Below, in pieces: positions 42,260-53,532 of a stretch of DNA of 64,000 bases. A model generated the notes under the pieces. The model did no database searches and was not told the origin of the DNA. It saw only the letters and a list, made by a program, of their open reading frames with translations. The DNA comes from Coenobita brevimanus (lineage: Eukaryota; Arthropoda; Malacostraca; Decapoda; Coenobitidae), in the NCBI GenBank assembly GCA_032717465.1, contig CM064655.1, forward strand, positions 16,232,902-16,296,901. Reading direction: 5' to 3'. A program made the translations under genes and the position numbers. How positions within the stretch are numbered: the first letter of the stretch is position 1; every line of letters begins with the position of its first letter.

Positions 42260-43860
42260 ACAATTTTGCCAGAGGATGACAGCGTTCCTGACTGCCAGCA
42301 CCTCCATCGCCAGGCTACGCAGCACCAACTCCCTGCCAGACTGGCATGTAGGGCACTGAGATGAGAAAGTGATGGAGTTGCGGGGGGCTGTGAGTCAGGG
42401 ACCTCATCCTCATCAGTGTCACTGTCCTCTTTTGTGCCCACACAGGCAGCAGCAGCAATCTCCTCATCAGACATGGTCTGATTACCAGGATTGCCAGATG
42501 TCATTGTCCAGCCAATCCCTCACATTGTTTATGTCCACCTGCTCTCCTGCTGTTCTATGGCGGCTGTGGATATCATCCAAGTCAAACCCCCTCAAAGTTG
42601 TGCTCAGCTTCAATTCCCTGGAGGAGACAAGACCAACTGCTTTTGAGGGTTTTCACGGACACTTCCTTCCAGGCGTTTGCCCAGTTGAACACTGCAGACT
42701 TCAGGTCATAACGCTGAAGATTCTGCAAGGTCTGCTTCCCATGTGTGTCCTCGGCCCCATTCTCATCCTCCAGCACCGCCATCACCTCGATGAAGAACCT
42801 CCACCAGTACAGCCATGATAACTCCCTGGTCCATTTGTTGAATCAGAGCAGTCATATCAGATGGCAAAAACATGCACCTAATGCACCCGCCGTCCACCAT
42901 CACCAACCAAATCCTTCTGTGACAGATGCGCGGGGACATTGTCCAGAAGTAGGAGTGCCTTCACCTTGTCATAGGCGATACCAAGGACCTCTGTTTGATA
43001 ATGGATAACCTCCCTGATGAAGTGTCTGTGGAACCAGTTTCTGAATAACTTGGCAATAAACCAGGCCTCCACAGAATGGTGCCACACAATAGGCGGGCTA
43101 TCCATCAACCCACAGAAACAACGTGGTTGTTTTGCATGCCCAACAATAACGGGTTTGAGGCGGTGCATCCCGTTAGCATTAGCACAGCACAAAAAAGGGA
43201 CATATTGTTTGGATAACTTGTGACCAGACATAGTCTTCTCCTTCTCTTCTGCCAGGGTGTTGGTGGGCAATGAGTGGTAGAACAGAACAATTTCATCAGC
43301 ATTATAAACTTGACCAAGAGTAAGGCCTTTGTCCTTAAGCAGGCATTGCACTTTCTGGTGAAACAGGTCTCCATTCTCCGCTGCCACATCCAAGGCCTAG
43401 CCATGTACCTTACAGCCTGTAAGTCCATGGTGAAGCTTGAAGCAAAAGAGCCATCCTTAGGAAGCCTTGAAGTTGTGTACGGTGTGCAGACATGCAAACC
43501 TCTTGGCTGCAGCCTTCACTTTGGTCTCACACACAAGCACACCAGCAGCATGCTGCTGACAAAACCACAACAATGTCAACCAGTCAATAATGGTGTGCCA
43601 GGGTCTGGGTCATGGCCTTCCTGTTCCCCCTACGTGGGCTTTCGCTGAAGTCCTGTCTGTACTGCATAAGCTTGTCCCATGACTTCTTGATTTCAAACAA
43701 TGTTGAACGAGCTAGATCATATTCCCTCACTATGCACCCTGTGGTCCAGCTCGCGTCAGCCATGCTTAGTATCTCATGCTCTCCAGAGTCAAAACCTTCC
43801 TCTTCTGCATCTTAGGTAGTGGTGTGGCCATCATCACACAAATGAGAATGCAGCAGAGGA
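42260..43860 (-). pseudogene. Tigger-like (DDE_1) transposase pseudogene
   Basis: Minus strand: KRKVLTLES near 43810, then after a frameshift MADASWTTGCIVREYDLARS and TLFEIKKSWDKL (pipsqueak HTH, 43680-43765). A decayed CENP-B-type HTH follows, then LTLGQVYNADEIVLFYHSLP (first catalytic D of NADE, about 43300), KEKTMSGHKLSKQYVPFLCC, HRLKPVIVGHAKQPRCF and VKALLLLDNVPAHLS (second D, about 42935). The C-terminus (KSAVFNWANAWKEVSVKTLK, about 42690) is frameshifted. It ends at LINE R copy 3. Confidence 0.85.
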
Positions 43861-44059
43861 GGGCCACAATCTGAAGAAGGTAAGGGACCACCACAAACGA
43901 AACCGCATTCACAGCCATACTTGCAAGCATTACCACTCGAGGGAGACATAGGCAGGAACTGAGGTGCAGGTTTGTAGGCTGGCAAGCAATGCAGAGTTGC
44001 CATATTGCACCACAAACATGCCTCCGAGCACAAAGGAAGCAAAACGTGGCAAACAGATA

Positions 44060-45135
44060 CAGTAATCCCTCCAATATCCAATATAACAGAGCCAAAGGCA
44101 TGTCCTGATAGTGGTCCTGTCCGGATATTGGGCCCCAGCTTATGGACTTGTACTTATGGACCCTAACTCAGAAAAACACCTATACAACTCCCTCTGGACA
44201 TGCATTGCACCTATTTAAGACCCAAATCACACCAATAAGGGACATAAAAGACTGAAATAAATGCAAAAGAACCATAAAATGAGGTTTTAGAGGTGAATTT
44301 ATACAATATTAAACATTCTGGGAACTTACAAGTCCCTGGCTCCTAGACTGGTTTGAACCGCCAGTTTGCAGTCCACAGTTAATCCTTTGCACTCTAAATT
44401 CTAGTTTCTTAACACTGCACAACACTGTAAATTCCTGTGTGTTCTAGTGGCAAGGTACTGCAGTTTATTCACAAAAAACGAGCACCTGTGGCTTGCATTG
44501 CTATAAGCATCTGCTCTCGATCGGAGTTAGGCTGTGACTGTTGATGATGGCGGGGTAACAGAGTTGCTAGATCGCAACGGCCACATTACCAAACTCCTCA
44601 ATATTCATTACCATTTTTAACTTTCATTACCAAATTCGTAAAGCTAGCATCTATTCTTCACTAATTATATACACAAGTGGAAATACATGTAATCATTCTT
44701 CTTATAATTAACAGCATGTTGATTATTATCATGCTATATAGGCAACCAAATTAGTCAGAGAGAGCAAACAATCCACCATCTCCATCCTGTGTATCCTCAT
44801 ACATGTGAAAAATCCATTTGGTATTGTATTATTCTGATTCATTACCAAACGAATTTTTCATTACCAAACTGGCCCACATTTGGTAATGAAAAATACCAAA
44901 TGGCAACCTGACAGAGGAGGGGGGGAGGGGGGAGGAAGGAGGGGGTGAAGGGACCATGGTGTAACAGCTGTTCGGCGCCAGCGGCAATTTCATATTACGG
45001 GTGGGAAAAAATTGATTTTTTTTCGAAATTTTTGCGGTTTTTGGCCCATTTTGGGAATGTTGGATCCCGGGACAAAAATGTCCGGTTATTGGGGATGTCC
45101 GGAAATTGGGCATCCAGATATTACAGGGATTACTG
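44060..45135. mobile_element. TA-flanked Tigger-like MITE (1.08 kb)
   Basis: Left end CAGTAATCCCTCCAATATCC, inverted right end CAGTAATCCCTGTAATATCT; TA at 44058-44059 and 45136-45137. AGCCAAAGGCATGTCC just inside the left end is also found inside the 39166 end and, inverted, before the 59861 end, so all three belong to one TIR family. No coding region recognised. Confidence 0.75.
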
Positions 45136-45199
45136 TATCTGCATATGAAGTTCACTTCTATTTTCCCAGGCAAGGGTTATCACGTGATGAAAATAGTGG

Positions 45200-46362
45200 A
45201 TGACCAGTACATCACCACTTCAGCCAGCGTATGACCAATGCAGCCTGCCAGCCGACTCTGACCATTTGGTAGGGAAGTGGACAGGTGCGCATGGTGGGGG
45301 GTTTCACACTAATCCTGGAGGCCATGGGACTCCCGTCATTCGGTGTAGAGGCGGACAGGTGCTTTTACTGTACATTTACTCGCGGCTTGTGGTCTGTGTT
45401 AAACGCTTGGTGGCCATTGGGAAACACAACTCCTGGTGACCGGGCGACTTTGGAGATTCGGTAAAAAGGCGGATGGCCAATGTCACTGAACACATACTTG
45501 TGGCTTGCAATCTGTGTTAGATGCATGGTGGCAGTTAGGAAAGACTTATCCCAGTGGCTGCACGACTTTGGACATGCATTGGGGATGCATACGGACATTT
45601 TGACACCGCTCGTTGCTTACAGTCACATTGCTCGGGTGCTGGAGGTTCATAGGGAGTGATCGGAGGAGCATGCGACTCTGACCATTCAGTACAGGGGCAG
45701 ACAGACATTTTAGCTCTGGTTGTGGGTTACGGACTACTTCCCGTTCAAGGCTCGAGCCCAACGGCCACAAAAATAGGGGATGACCAGTACATCACCGCCT
45801 CAGCCAGCATATGACTAATGCAGCCTGCCAGGTGACTCTGACCATTTGGTAGGGAAGTGGACAAGTGCGCGTGCTGGGTGGTTTTGCACTAATCCCGGAG
45901 GCCATGGGACTCTTGCCATTCGGTGTAGAGGCAGACAGGCACTTTTACCGTACACTTACTCGTGGCTTGTGGTCTGTGTTACACGCTTGTTGGCCACTCA
46001 GCAACACAACTCCTGGTGACCAGGCAACTTTGGAGATTCAGTTGAAAGGCAGACGGCCGATGTCACCGAACACATATTCGTGGTTTGTAGTCTATGTTAG
46101 ATGCACGGTGGCAGTTAGGAAAGACTTATCCCAGTGACCGCACGAATTTGGACATTCGTTGGGGATGCATACGGACTTTTGACACCGCTTGTGGGTTACA
46201 GTTGTATTATTCAGATGCTGGAGGTTCATTGGGAGTGATCGGAGGAGCACACGACTTTGACCAATCAGTACAGGGGCGGACGGACATTTTAGCTCTGGTT
46301 GTGGGTTACGGACTACTTCCCGCTCACGGATCAAGCCCAATGGCCACAACACCAAAAGTTTG
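45200..46362. repeat. Higher-order tandem repeat: two ~580-bp units, each of five ~115-bp subunits
   Basis: GGATGACCAGTACATCACC opens unit 1 (45199) and unit 2 (45778), and the two units are highly similar to their ends at TTCCCGYTCA...GGCCACAA. Within each, a GACTYTGRCCATTYGGTA-like phrase and a GTGGGTTACGGTCTGTGTTA-like phrase recur about every 115 bp. Open frames here are by-products. Confidence 0.78.
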
Positions 46363-46454
46363 GGCATGTCAGCTGAAATTTTTGGGCATTTTTACATCTG
46401 GATAATGGCAAGTAAATTCAGATGATGGTCTGTTGAATTACTAAGCAGGTATTC

Positions 46455-47228
46455 TTAACCCGCCGCGTGCCGGCTATTTTTAGCCCTATGGGTCACCCAA
46501 GTGCTGGCCATTTTTCGACCTTTTTTTTTTTGGCTAGTGATAAATTTTGATGTGGAAACAACGAATTTCGCTGTTAAAATGCTGACCGAGGCTCGGAAAT
46601 GAGTTTTATTCAGTCCAGTATACTCGTATTCAGGTACAGTCGCTCTCTCACACTCACTACGTACGTGAGAAAGCCGTTTTCTATGTAAGGTATACTCAGG
46701 TATTTATGCTGGGAAGGTATAGCAATGTTCTGTACACTTTTATGATTACTTATTACTTCAGCCTCTATCACAATTTGCATGTCTTTCTCACTGTGAATGC
46801 ATTATCTTACACTTACTTGAAGATAGGTACAATCTGACTTCATTACGTACAGTCCTGGCACTTACAAGAAGGTATTTACAACTTGACTTCACTATACAGT
46901 CCTTACATTTACAAGAAAATATGTGCAACTTACACTTACATTAAAATATTTACAAAATGCCTTCACTATGTACAGCACTGGGTGAGGCACACAGGCAAAG
47001 TGAGGCAAAGGGTGCGTGAGGAGGGAAGCTAGTGAGTGTATGGCCTTGACAGCCTGGGGGATGGTAGAGGAGTAGTTACCTTACATGCCTGCCAATTTTT
47101 ACCCGCGAATCTTGAAAAATGCAGTCACAGTGAATTTTTTATTTTAGACCGTTTTAAAATGGCACTGGCACTGGTCGCGCAGTTATGTCTGACCGTTTTT
47201 AAAATGGCACTGGCACGTGGCGGGTTAA
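46455..47228. mobile_element. TTAA-flanked MITE (element 6)
   Basis: TTAA at 46455-46458 and 47225-47228. Inverted ends CCCGCCGCGTGCCGG and CCCGCCACGTGCC (read inward) match at 12 of 13. No coding region. Small size, TTAA and CCC ends place it with the piggyBac-like non-autonomous elements. Confidence 0.8.
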
Positions 47229-47514
47229 TGTTACATGAGTGGAAGAAGATACAAACTCAGCTTGCTGATAATGGTGTATTCAAGAGGTAATTTTGGTACA
47301 CAGGAGGCTGGTATCAATGACTTGAAAGCTCTTTGTCGTTGGAAGGAAGGAACATGTAATGTGAGTTTATGACCTCAGATGATGACTAACTCTTGCCAGG
47401 CAGAGCTTAAACAATGTGGCTTTGTTTGTGTGCTAGAGTATTGGAAGGAGATGGGGGTAATGGAAAACAGGAGGAGACTAGGCAATTAGTGGGGGATGTT
47501 GGTATGAGGGTGTT
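47229..47514. other. No gene recognised
   Basis: Short unassigned sequence ending in a (GT)n microsatellite that is the target of the CR1-like insertion. Confidence 0.4.
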
Positions 47515-47527
47515 GTGTGTGTGTGTG

Positions 47528-49680
47528 TGTATTTACCTATTTGTATTTACCTATTTGTAGTATACAGGAATTGAGCAATGCTCGTGTTGTCCTGTCTCCA
47601 TATCCACATTTATCAAGTCTACCTTTACACACATGAATGTTTTTCTCATGCACCACCTCTTTGTCTAAGTCATTCCAAATATTTAAGTCTTTACCTAATA
47701 TAAACAATTGTGATATACACGGAATGTACTATGCTCATGGGTTTCCGTCGCTGTTTCTCAGTAAGTCGAATTTAACTTTAAACTCGTTTAAGTTTTTAGA
47801 CTGGACGATCTCTTTGTCCAGGCTATTCCATAAGTCTATACTTCTGTAAGGAAAGCTATATTTCTTGATATCCTTCAAGCAGCTTGACTTTTTCAATTTC
47901 ATTCCATGTCCTCTTGTTGCTCTCTTATCCCATACAAACAGATCCTCTTTGTCAATTTTATCTACTCCCACCATGGTCCTGAACACCGCAATCATGTCTC
48001 CCCGCTTTCTCCTTTCCTCTAACGAAGGCAAATCCAGTTTTTCCAGCCTCTCTCTGTATGACAGGTCTGTCAGACTGGGGACCATCTTGGTTGCTGTTCT
48101 TTGTATTCTCTCAATCTTGTTTATATCTTTCTTTTTGTGTGGGGACCACACTACCGCTGCATATTCTAACCTGGGGCGGATCATGGCCACTATCAATTTT
48201 TTCATCATTTCCTCATCCATATAATGAAATGCTACTCTTATGTTAGTCAAGAGCTTATAAGTCTCTCCAACTATCTTGTTAATGTGTTTTTCTGGTGACA
48301 AACTATCTTGGACTAGCACTCCCAAATCTTTCTCTTCTCTCCTTTTTGTGATTAATTCATTACCCAAAAAATAATTCAGTGATGGTCTCCTGGTACTTTT
48401 ACCCATTTCCAATATTTTACATTTCTTTACATTAAATTTCATTTCCCATGTCCGGCTCCAATTGTGTATCCTATCCAAATCCTCCTGCAGTATTTTACAA
48501 TCCTCCTCAGCCTCTATCTTCCTCAAGATCTTTACATCATCAGCAAACAGACTTGCATAACTGTTCACTCCATCTACCATATCATTTACATATATCAGGA
48601 ACATTACTGGCGCCAACACTGAGCCTTGAGGGACTCCACTTGTTACTTCCTTCCATCCAGGCATCTTTTCCTTTATTACTGTCCTCATTTGTCTGTCTCT
48701 CAAAAAGTCTCTCATCCACTCCAACAGTTTCCCCTTTAGTCCTCCAATATATTCTAGTTTCCACATTAGTCTCTTATGAGGTACCTTGTCAATGGCTTTC
48801 TCTAAGTCTAAGTACACACAATCCACCCAATCATCTCTCTCCTGTACCACATCAATCGCTCTTGAGTAAAAGCTCAACAAGTTTGAAACACATGACCTTC
48901 CACTTCTGAATCCAAACTGACATTCAGCTAAAATATTCATCTCTTCCAGATATTTTATCCATCTGTCTTTCAGGATTCTCTCACACAATTTTGCGACCAT
49001 GCTGGTTAAAGACACTGGTCTATAATTCAGGGGTTCTTCCCTGTTTCCTCCCTTGTAAATTGGTACCACATTTGCCCTCTTCCATTCTTTTGGCACTTTC
49101 CCCTCTTCCAGTGAGCATACAATTAAGCTGTGAATTTTATCCGCCAGTTGTTCTCTGCATTCCTTCAGTACCCAATTAGAAATTCCATCAGGTCCTGCGG
49201 CTTTCCTTACATCTTGAGTTTCCAGTAATTTATACACTTCCTGTACCTCCACTTTTATATCTTTCATCACCGGAACATTTCTAATCACTCCCTCCCCTTC
49301 CACAAGCTCCTTTTCTTTAGTGAAAACTGACTGGAAACGTTTGTTCATTATTTCTGCTTGCATTGCCGCATCCTTAAAGACCTCTCCTTCTACTTTCAGC
49401 TTGGTGATTCCTTCCTTTTGTTTCAGTTTGCCATTAACAAATCTATAAAACAGTTTGGGTTCATCCTTGCATTTGTCAATTATACCTTTTTCAAAATTCC
49501 TTTCTTCTTCTCTACGTATTCTTGTGTATTCATTTCTTGTTCTTTTATATTCTTCCTTTGTTCTGTCGTTACCTCTCTTTCTCCAATTGTTCCACGCCTT
49601 ATCTCTCTCTTTTTTTGCTATCATACACTTTCTATTAAACCACTCCTTTTTCCTGTTTTCTTTCCCTCTTACTCTTGGTG
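47528..49680 (-). mobile_element. CR1-like LINE, copy 2 (5'-truncated, in a GT microsatellite)
   Basis: Same family as 5188-9436, inverted. The 3' tail ATTTACCTATTTGTATTTAC (47530-47565) is the reverse of copy 1's repeat tail. Both borders lie in GT/TG runs (47515-47530 and 49678-49701), so the element entered a dinucleotide repeat. The 5' end falls at the end of the endonuclease region. Confidence 0.9.
47735..49675 (-). CDS. CR1-like ORF2, linker plus reverse transcriptase, uninterrupted
   Basis: About 646 codons without a stop, beginning at the element edge (PRVRGKENRKKEWFNRK) and ending RNSDGNP. Blocks: AAGPDGISNWVLKECREQLA, PLNYRPVSLTSMVAKL, QFGFRSGRSCVSNLLSFYSR, VYLDLEKAIDKVPHKRLMWK, SGVPQGSVLAPVMFLIYVND, YASLFADDVKILRKI (intact FADD, about 48530) and RPRLEYAAVVWSPHKKKDIN. 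The apparent upstream methionine and THTHTH come from the microsatellite. All RT motifs look intact; the endonuclease is absent. Minor change: KAID where families usually have KAFD. Confidence 0.9.
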   Translation of the reverse strand, partial: RVRGKENRKKEWFNRKCMIAKKERDKAWNNWRKRGNDRTKEEYKRTRNEYTRIRREEERNFEKGIIDKCKDEPKLFYRFVNGKLKQKEGITKLKVEGEVFKDAAMQAEIMNKRFQSVFTKEKELVEGEGVIRNVPVMKDIKVEVQEVYKLLETQDVRKAAGPDGISNWVLKECREQLADKIHSLIVCSLEEGKVPKEWKRANVVPIYKGGNREEPLNYRPVSLTSMVAKLCERILKDRWIKYLEEMNILAECQFGFRSGRSCVSNLLSFYSRAIDVVQERDDWVDCVYLDLEKAIDKVPHKRLMWKLEYIGGLKGKLLEWMRDFLRDRQMRTVIKEKMPGWKEVTSGVPQGSVLAPVMFLIYVNDMVDGVNSYASLFADDVKILRKIEAEEDCKILQEDLDRIHNWSRTWEMKFNVKKCKILEMGKSTRRPSLNYFLGNELITKRREEKDLGVLVQDSLSPEKHINKIVGETYKLLTNIRVAFHYMDEEMMKKLIVAMIRPRLEYAAVVWSPHKKKDINKIERIQRTATKMVPSLTDLSYRERLEKLDLPSLEERRKRGDMIAVFRTMVGVDKIDKEDLFVWDKRATRGHGMKLKKSSCLKDIKKYSFPYRSIDLWNSLDKEIVQSKNLNEFKVKFDLLRNSDGNP

Positions 49681-49769
49681 TGTGTGTGTGTGTGTGTGTG
49701 GCTGGCAAGCATACGTATGTGTGTTACCACAATACTCCCTCTCCCCTCCGACAAAGAAAAAAACTAAAT

Positions 49770-50110
49770 ACACATTTGCTAATGTACAGCCGAGGAAAGT
49801 TCCGCATTATACACTTGCTCACCACTTCCAAGCAGTAAATGTGAGACAAATGTTATTGAAGCAGTAGCCAACATTCATCTATCTGGTAACTGTGTGAGAA
49901 GGATGGGGATGGAAGAGGGTGGGGTAGGAACTACCAGCTCCCCCAGCCTTCCTCCTCCCTTAACTCCTCCCCTCCCACACAGTGGTACCAGACATTTGAG
50001 CGACAGGCTACTGCTTCATTAGTGGTTGTCTCACGCATAAAGGTCTGAAACGGCAGGCAGGTGTATAAGGTGGAACTTTCCTCGGGTGTACATTATATGC
50101 TAAGACATTC
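49770..50110. mobile_element. Foldback element with ~95-bp inverted arms
   Basis: 49775-49870 and, inverted, 50010-50106 share CCGAGGAAAGTTCC, TTATACAC, GTGAGACAA and GAAGCAGTAGCC in order, around a ~140-bp GC-rich centre. The DNA can form a long hairpin. No coding. Class unknown. Confidence 0.65.
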
Positions 50111-50363
50111 AAACTAGTTAAAAACTTTACAAAATAAAAACAAAACCATTCCCCAAATAAAAGTAAACACACAAAAAAGTTAAAGTACATATACATTTAT
50201 CCCCCAAACAATTATCATGAGCTCCTACAACACAGGATCAAAGTACACCTTTTATTTAATATAATTGTTAGCTAAAAAAAAATGATACCAATATACAGTA
50301 TATTCTAATCATTTCACATTGCCTGAAAATAATCTGGATGCATGACTGTTCTGCCAGAAGCCG
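50111..50363. other. No feature recognised
   Basis: AT-rich stretch between the foldback element and the 3' end of the gypsy pol region. A 3' LTR would be expected near here but I could not identify one. Confidence 0.4.
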
Positions 50364-50818
50364 TTAAGTATCCATCAGGGTTGAAACTTCCTGACTTTTG
50401 GGATTCTGGAGTAGGAGAGACATCTGTCGTGTTGGGGAGGGATGGGATAGGAGAGGGGGATGGTGACTGTGGTGGGGGCCGATCCTCTGGTGAAGAATAA
50501 TGACTGGGGGATACCAGTTGAGTTGGGAGTGAGACAGGTGGTTCACAGTCCTGGTCTAGTACAATGATGGGTGGGGATTGTCAATGGAAAGATTGGCGAG
50601 GAGTCATTGGTGGGTTGTGAGGGTCGAAGGGGGTTAAGGGGTTGTGTAGGAGGTGGATGAGATGGTGCACGTTGGGTGATCGGGGGCAATGGAAGAGCAG
50701 ATAATGAAAGAGGGGGGAGGGGACGGTTAGATGGGTTGGAAGACTGTTGGAAGTAAGGTGGGTGGTTGGATGATGGATGAGATGGGAGCTGGGAAGTGTT
50801 CACTGGGCCAGGAGATTG

Positions 50819-51623
50819 TTAGGGAATTGAGGGTTGAGGGGATGGATAAGGTGGTGGAAGTTGCTGAATAGGGACGTGGGCAGGCTTTACCCTGTCCAGA
50901 GAGACTGTCTGATGGTAACCATGGTGTTCAACCATGATATGCTTATCTGTGCGAGTTATGACACGGTACAGGCCGATATATGGGTATTCCGGTGGGCCCT
51001 TGTGGGCATCCTGATGAATAAACACACTCTCGGCAGTCTATAGGCAGGCAGCATGTGCGTAGGACGGGATGGTGGCATGTGAGGTGGCATTGGTTGCAGG
51101 TTGGCCATAGCCTGGCAGAGGGCAGGGAGAAAGGATAGTGAGTAGCTGTTGACTGCCTCCTGTGCGAACTGTCCAGGCAGCCGGAGGACCTCCCCATAAA
51201 CTAGTTCCGCTAATGAATTTTGCAGCTCCTCTTTGTTGGTGACCTGCAGTGTAAGGAGGATAATGGGGAGGGCATCCACCCAATTAACTGCATTGGCGCG
51301 GGTGCGGAGTGACTCCTTCAGGCGCCTGTGGAAACGTTCCACCATGCCATTTGATTGTGGATGGTAGACGGTTGTATGCTGCCCAAGAAATTCAGCATCT
51401 CTCGCCAAGCCCAGGATTCAACCTGAACACCCTGGTCGGTGATAATGGTGTGAAGGGCCCCAAAGCATGCCACCCAACTAGCCAGGAAGTAGTGGGCTAT
51501 CCGTTCTGCTGTGCTGTCTTTCATAGGTGTTGCCTCTGCCCACCACATGACACGGTCCACCATGGTCAGCAAGTATCTGCAACCGCGGGAGGCCGGTAGA
51601 GGTCCAACAATATATATGTGCAC
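50819..51623 (-). pseudogene. gypsy 1 integrase, catalytic core and C-terminus
   Basis: Minus strand: HIYIVGPLPASRGCRYLLTM (about 51560-51620), where families have HIDIVGPLP, so the first catalytic Asp is Tyr. IITDQG (about 51435) keeps the second Asp and HPQSNGMVERFHRRL (about 51335-51360) keeps the Glu, after a frameshift. Then a linker and RVITRTDKHIMVEHHGYHQT near 50940, followed by a proline-rich tail. Confidence 0.78.
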
Positions 51624-51632
51624 TGTGTGGAA

Positions 51633-53368
51633 GTGAAGTTAGCAGGGGAGTGAAAGATAAAAATGGTAGATTACTAGTGGAGAAGGGAGAAAAAGTGAGC
51701 AGATGGAGAGAACACTTTAAGGAATTGTTGAACGCAGAGGATGGAAGTAATGCGAGTATAAGTGGATGGGGAATGGCTGGGAGGAGGAGGGAGGTGAGAA
51801 GACAGGAAGAAATCAGTAGGATAGAAGTTGTGGAAGCAATGAAGAAAGTTAAATCGGGGAAAGCCCCAGGAATTGATGGAGTGTGTGGTGAAATGCTGAA
51901 GCATGGGGAAGAGATAGTAGTAGAATGGATGTGGAAGATGTGCAGATTGGCCTGGGAGGAAGGTAGAGTCCCGGAGGATTGGAAGTCAGGTATAATTACT
52001 CCCTTGTACAAAGGAAAAGGGGAAAAAGAAGTGTGTGGTAATCATAGGGGCATTTGTCTTCTTAGTATAATAGGAAAAGTGTATGGTAGGATACTTATAG
52101 ACAGAGTTAGAGAAAGAACAGAGAAATTAGTTGGAGAAGAACAGGGAGGCTTTAGGAAGGGAAGAGGTTGTGTAGATCAGATATTCATTCTTAGATCTTT
52201 AGTGGAAAAGTTTCTAGAGAAGGGAATGAAGTTGTATGCGGCTTTCATGGATTTGGAGAAAGCATATGACAGGGTGGATAGACAAGGATTGTGGAAAGTG
52301 TTAAGAATATATGGAGTAGATGGGAAGTTGTTGAATGCTGTGAAGAGTATGCACGATGGTGAGAAGGCTGCAGTGCGTGTGGATGGTGAACTAAGAGAAT
52401 TTTTCTCTTTGAAAGTTGGTTTGAAACAGGGATGTGTCATGTCTCCATGGTTGTTCAATCTGTACATGGATGGGGTAATAAAAGAGGTACAAGGTAGGGT
52501 AGTGGATGTTGGAGTGGCCCTGGTGAGAGAGGATAGTGTTTGGAAACTCCCTGTACTGTTGTTTGCAGATGATACTGTGTTGTTGGGTGAAGACGAAGGG
52601 GAGCTGCAAGGCTTGGTGGATGAGTTTGAGAGAGTGTGTAAGAAACGGAACCTAAAGGTGAATGTAGGGAAGAGTAAAGTGATGGTCTTTGAGCGAGGTG
52701 AAGTTAGTGAATGTACAGCGAGGTTAGATGGTGAGGAATTGGAAAATGTGAGTACGTTTAAGTATTTGGGTAGTGTGATGAGTAAGGATGGAGGTTTGGA
52801 GGGTGAAGTGCTTGAAAGGGTACAGCAAGGATGAAAGGTTGCTGGTTCCTTGAAAGCAGTGATAAGAAACAGGGAAGTGAGCATGGATGTCAAAAAGTTA
52901 CTACATGACAGTATTGTGACACCAACTCTAACGTACGGAAGTGAAGCTTGGACATTGTTGGAAGGACACAAGTCAAGAGTGAGAGCAGTGGAAATGAGTT
53001 ATTGAAGAGGAGCCTGTGGAGTCACGTGGAGAGACAGGCTGACGAATGAGGATATAAAGGAGCGTTGTGGTGTTCATGTGGATGTGATAGGAAGCGTTAT
53101 GAGGAACACACTGAGGTGGTTTGGCCATGTGGAGAGGATGGAGGGTGAAAGACTGACGAAGAGAGTGTATGTGAGTGAGGTGGAGGGGGGAAGAGGGAGG
53201 GGGAGGCCGAGGATGAGATGGAGGGATGGGGTGGAGAGGTATATGAGAGAGGGGGGGGTGAGTTGGGAGCAGGGCAGTGAAATGGCGGGGGACAGGGCGA
53301 CTTGGAGGCGATTTGTTTGTGGCCACCCCAAACGGGACTGAGGCGTCTGGCAATAGATAGATAGATAG
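51633..53368 (+). mobile_element. RTE-like LINE R, copy 4, with 11-bp target duplication
   Basis: One frame from 51650 to 53341 (564 codons) with just two stops: TGA at 52832 (R in other copies, QQG*K) and TGA at about 53004 (L elsewhere). Blocks: KAPGIDGVCGEMLKHGEEIV, EQGGFRKGRGCVDQIFILRS, FMDLEKAYDRVDRQGLWK, GLKQGCVMSPWLFNLYMDGV, LLFADDTVLLGED (intact FADD, about 52560), LTYGSEAWTLLEGHKSRVRA, LRWFGHVERM. It ends GGCGTCTGGCAATAGATAGA. ACTGTGTGGAA at 51622-51632 and 53369-53379 is the target duplication. No endonuclease. Confidence 0.92.
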
Positions 53369-53532
53369 ACTGTGTGGAAACACTGAGTCAGTTAGAGGAT
53401 GATTTGAAGTGGTATTTTCGTATGTTCGCGCATTTTGGTTGCTTGGCAGATAAGATAGGTGTGTGTCCACTGTTTGATGTCACGCTTCATGTGCAGCCAC
53501 ACAGCCCATTTGCCAATGATCCATTGTGTACC

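Noticed and set aside
45200..46400. Protein-coding gene in the 45-46 kb frames
   Set aside because: The frames follow the 115/580-bp repeat structure and have no conserved protein motif.
50364..50803. Proline-rich frames as a separate host gene
   Set aside because: They follow the integrase C-terminus on the same strand and are most simply the tail of gypsy pol.
52177..52971. 264-codon minus-strand frame over LINE R copy 4
   Set aside because: Antisense shadow; the plus strand carries the FADD-box reverse transcriptase. The same applies to the frames opposite 40.9-42.2 kb and 5.4-6.0 kb.
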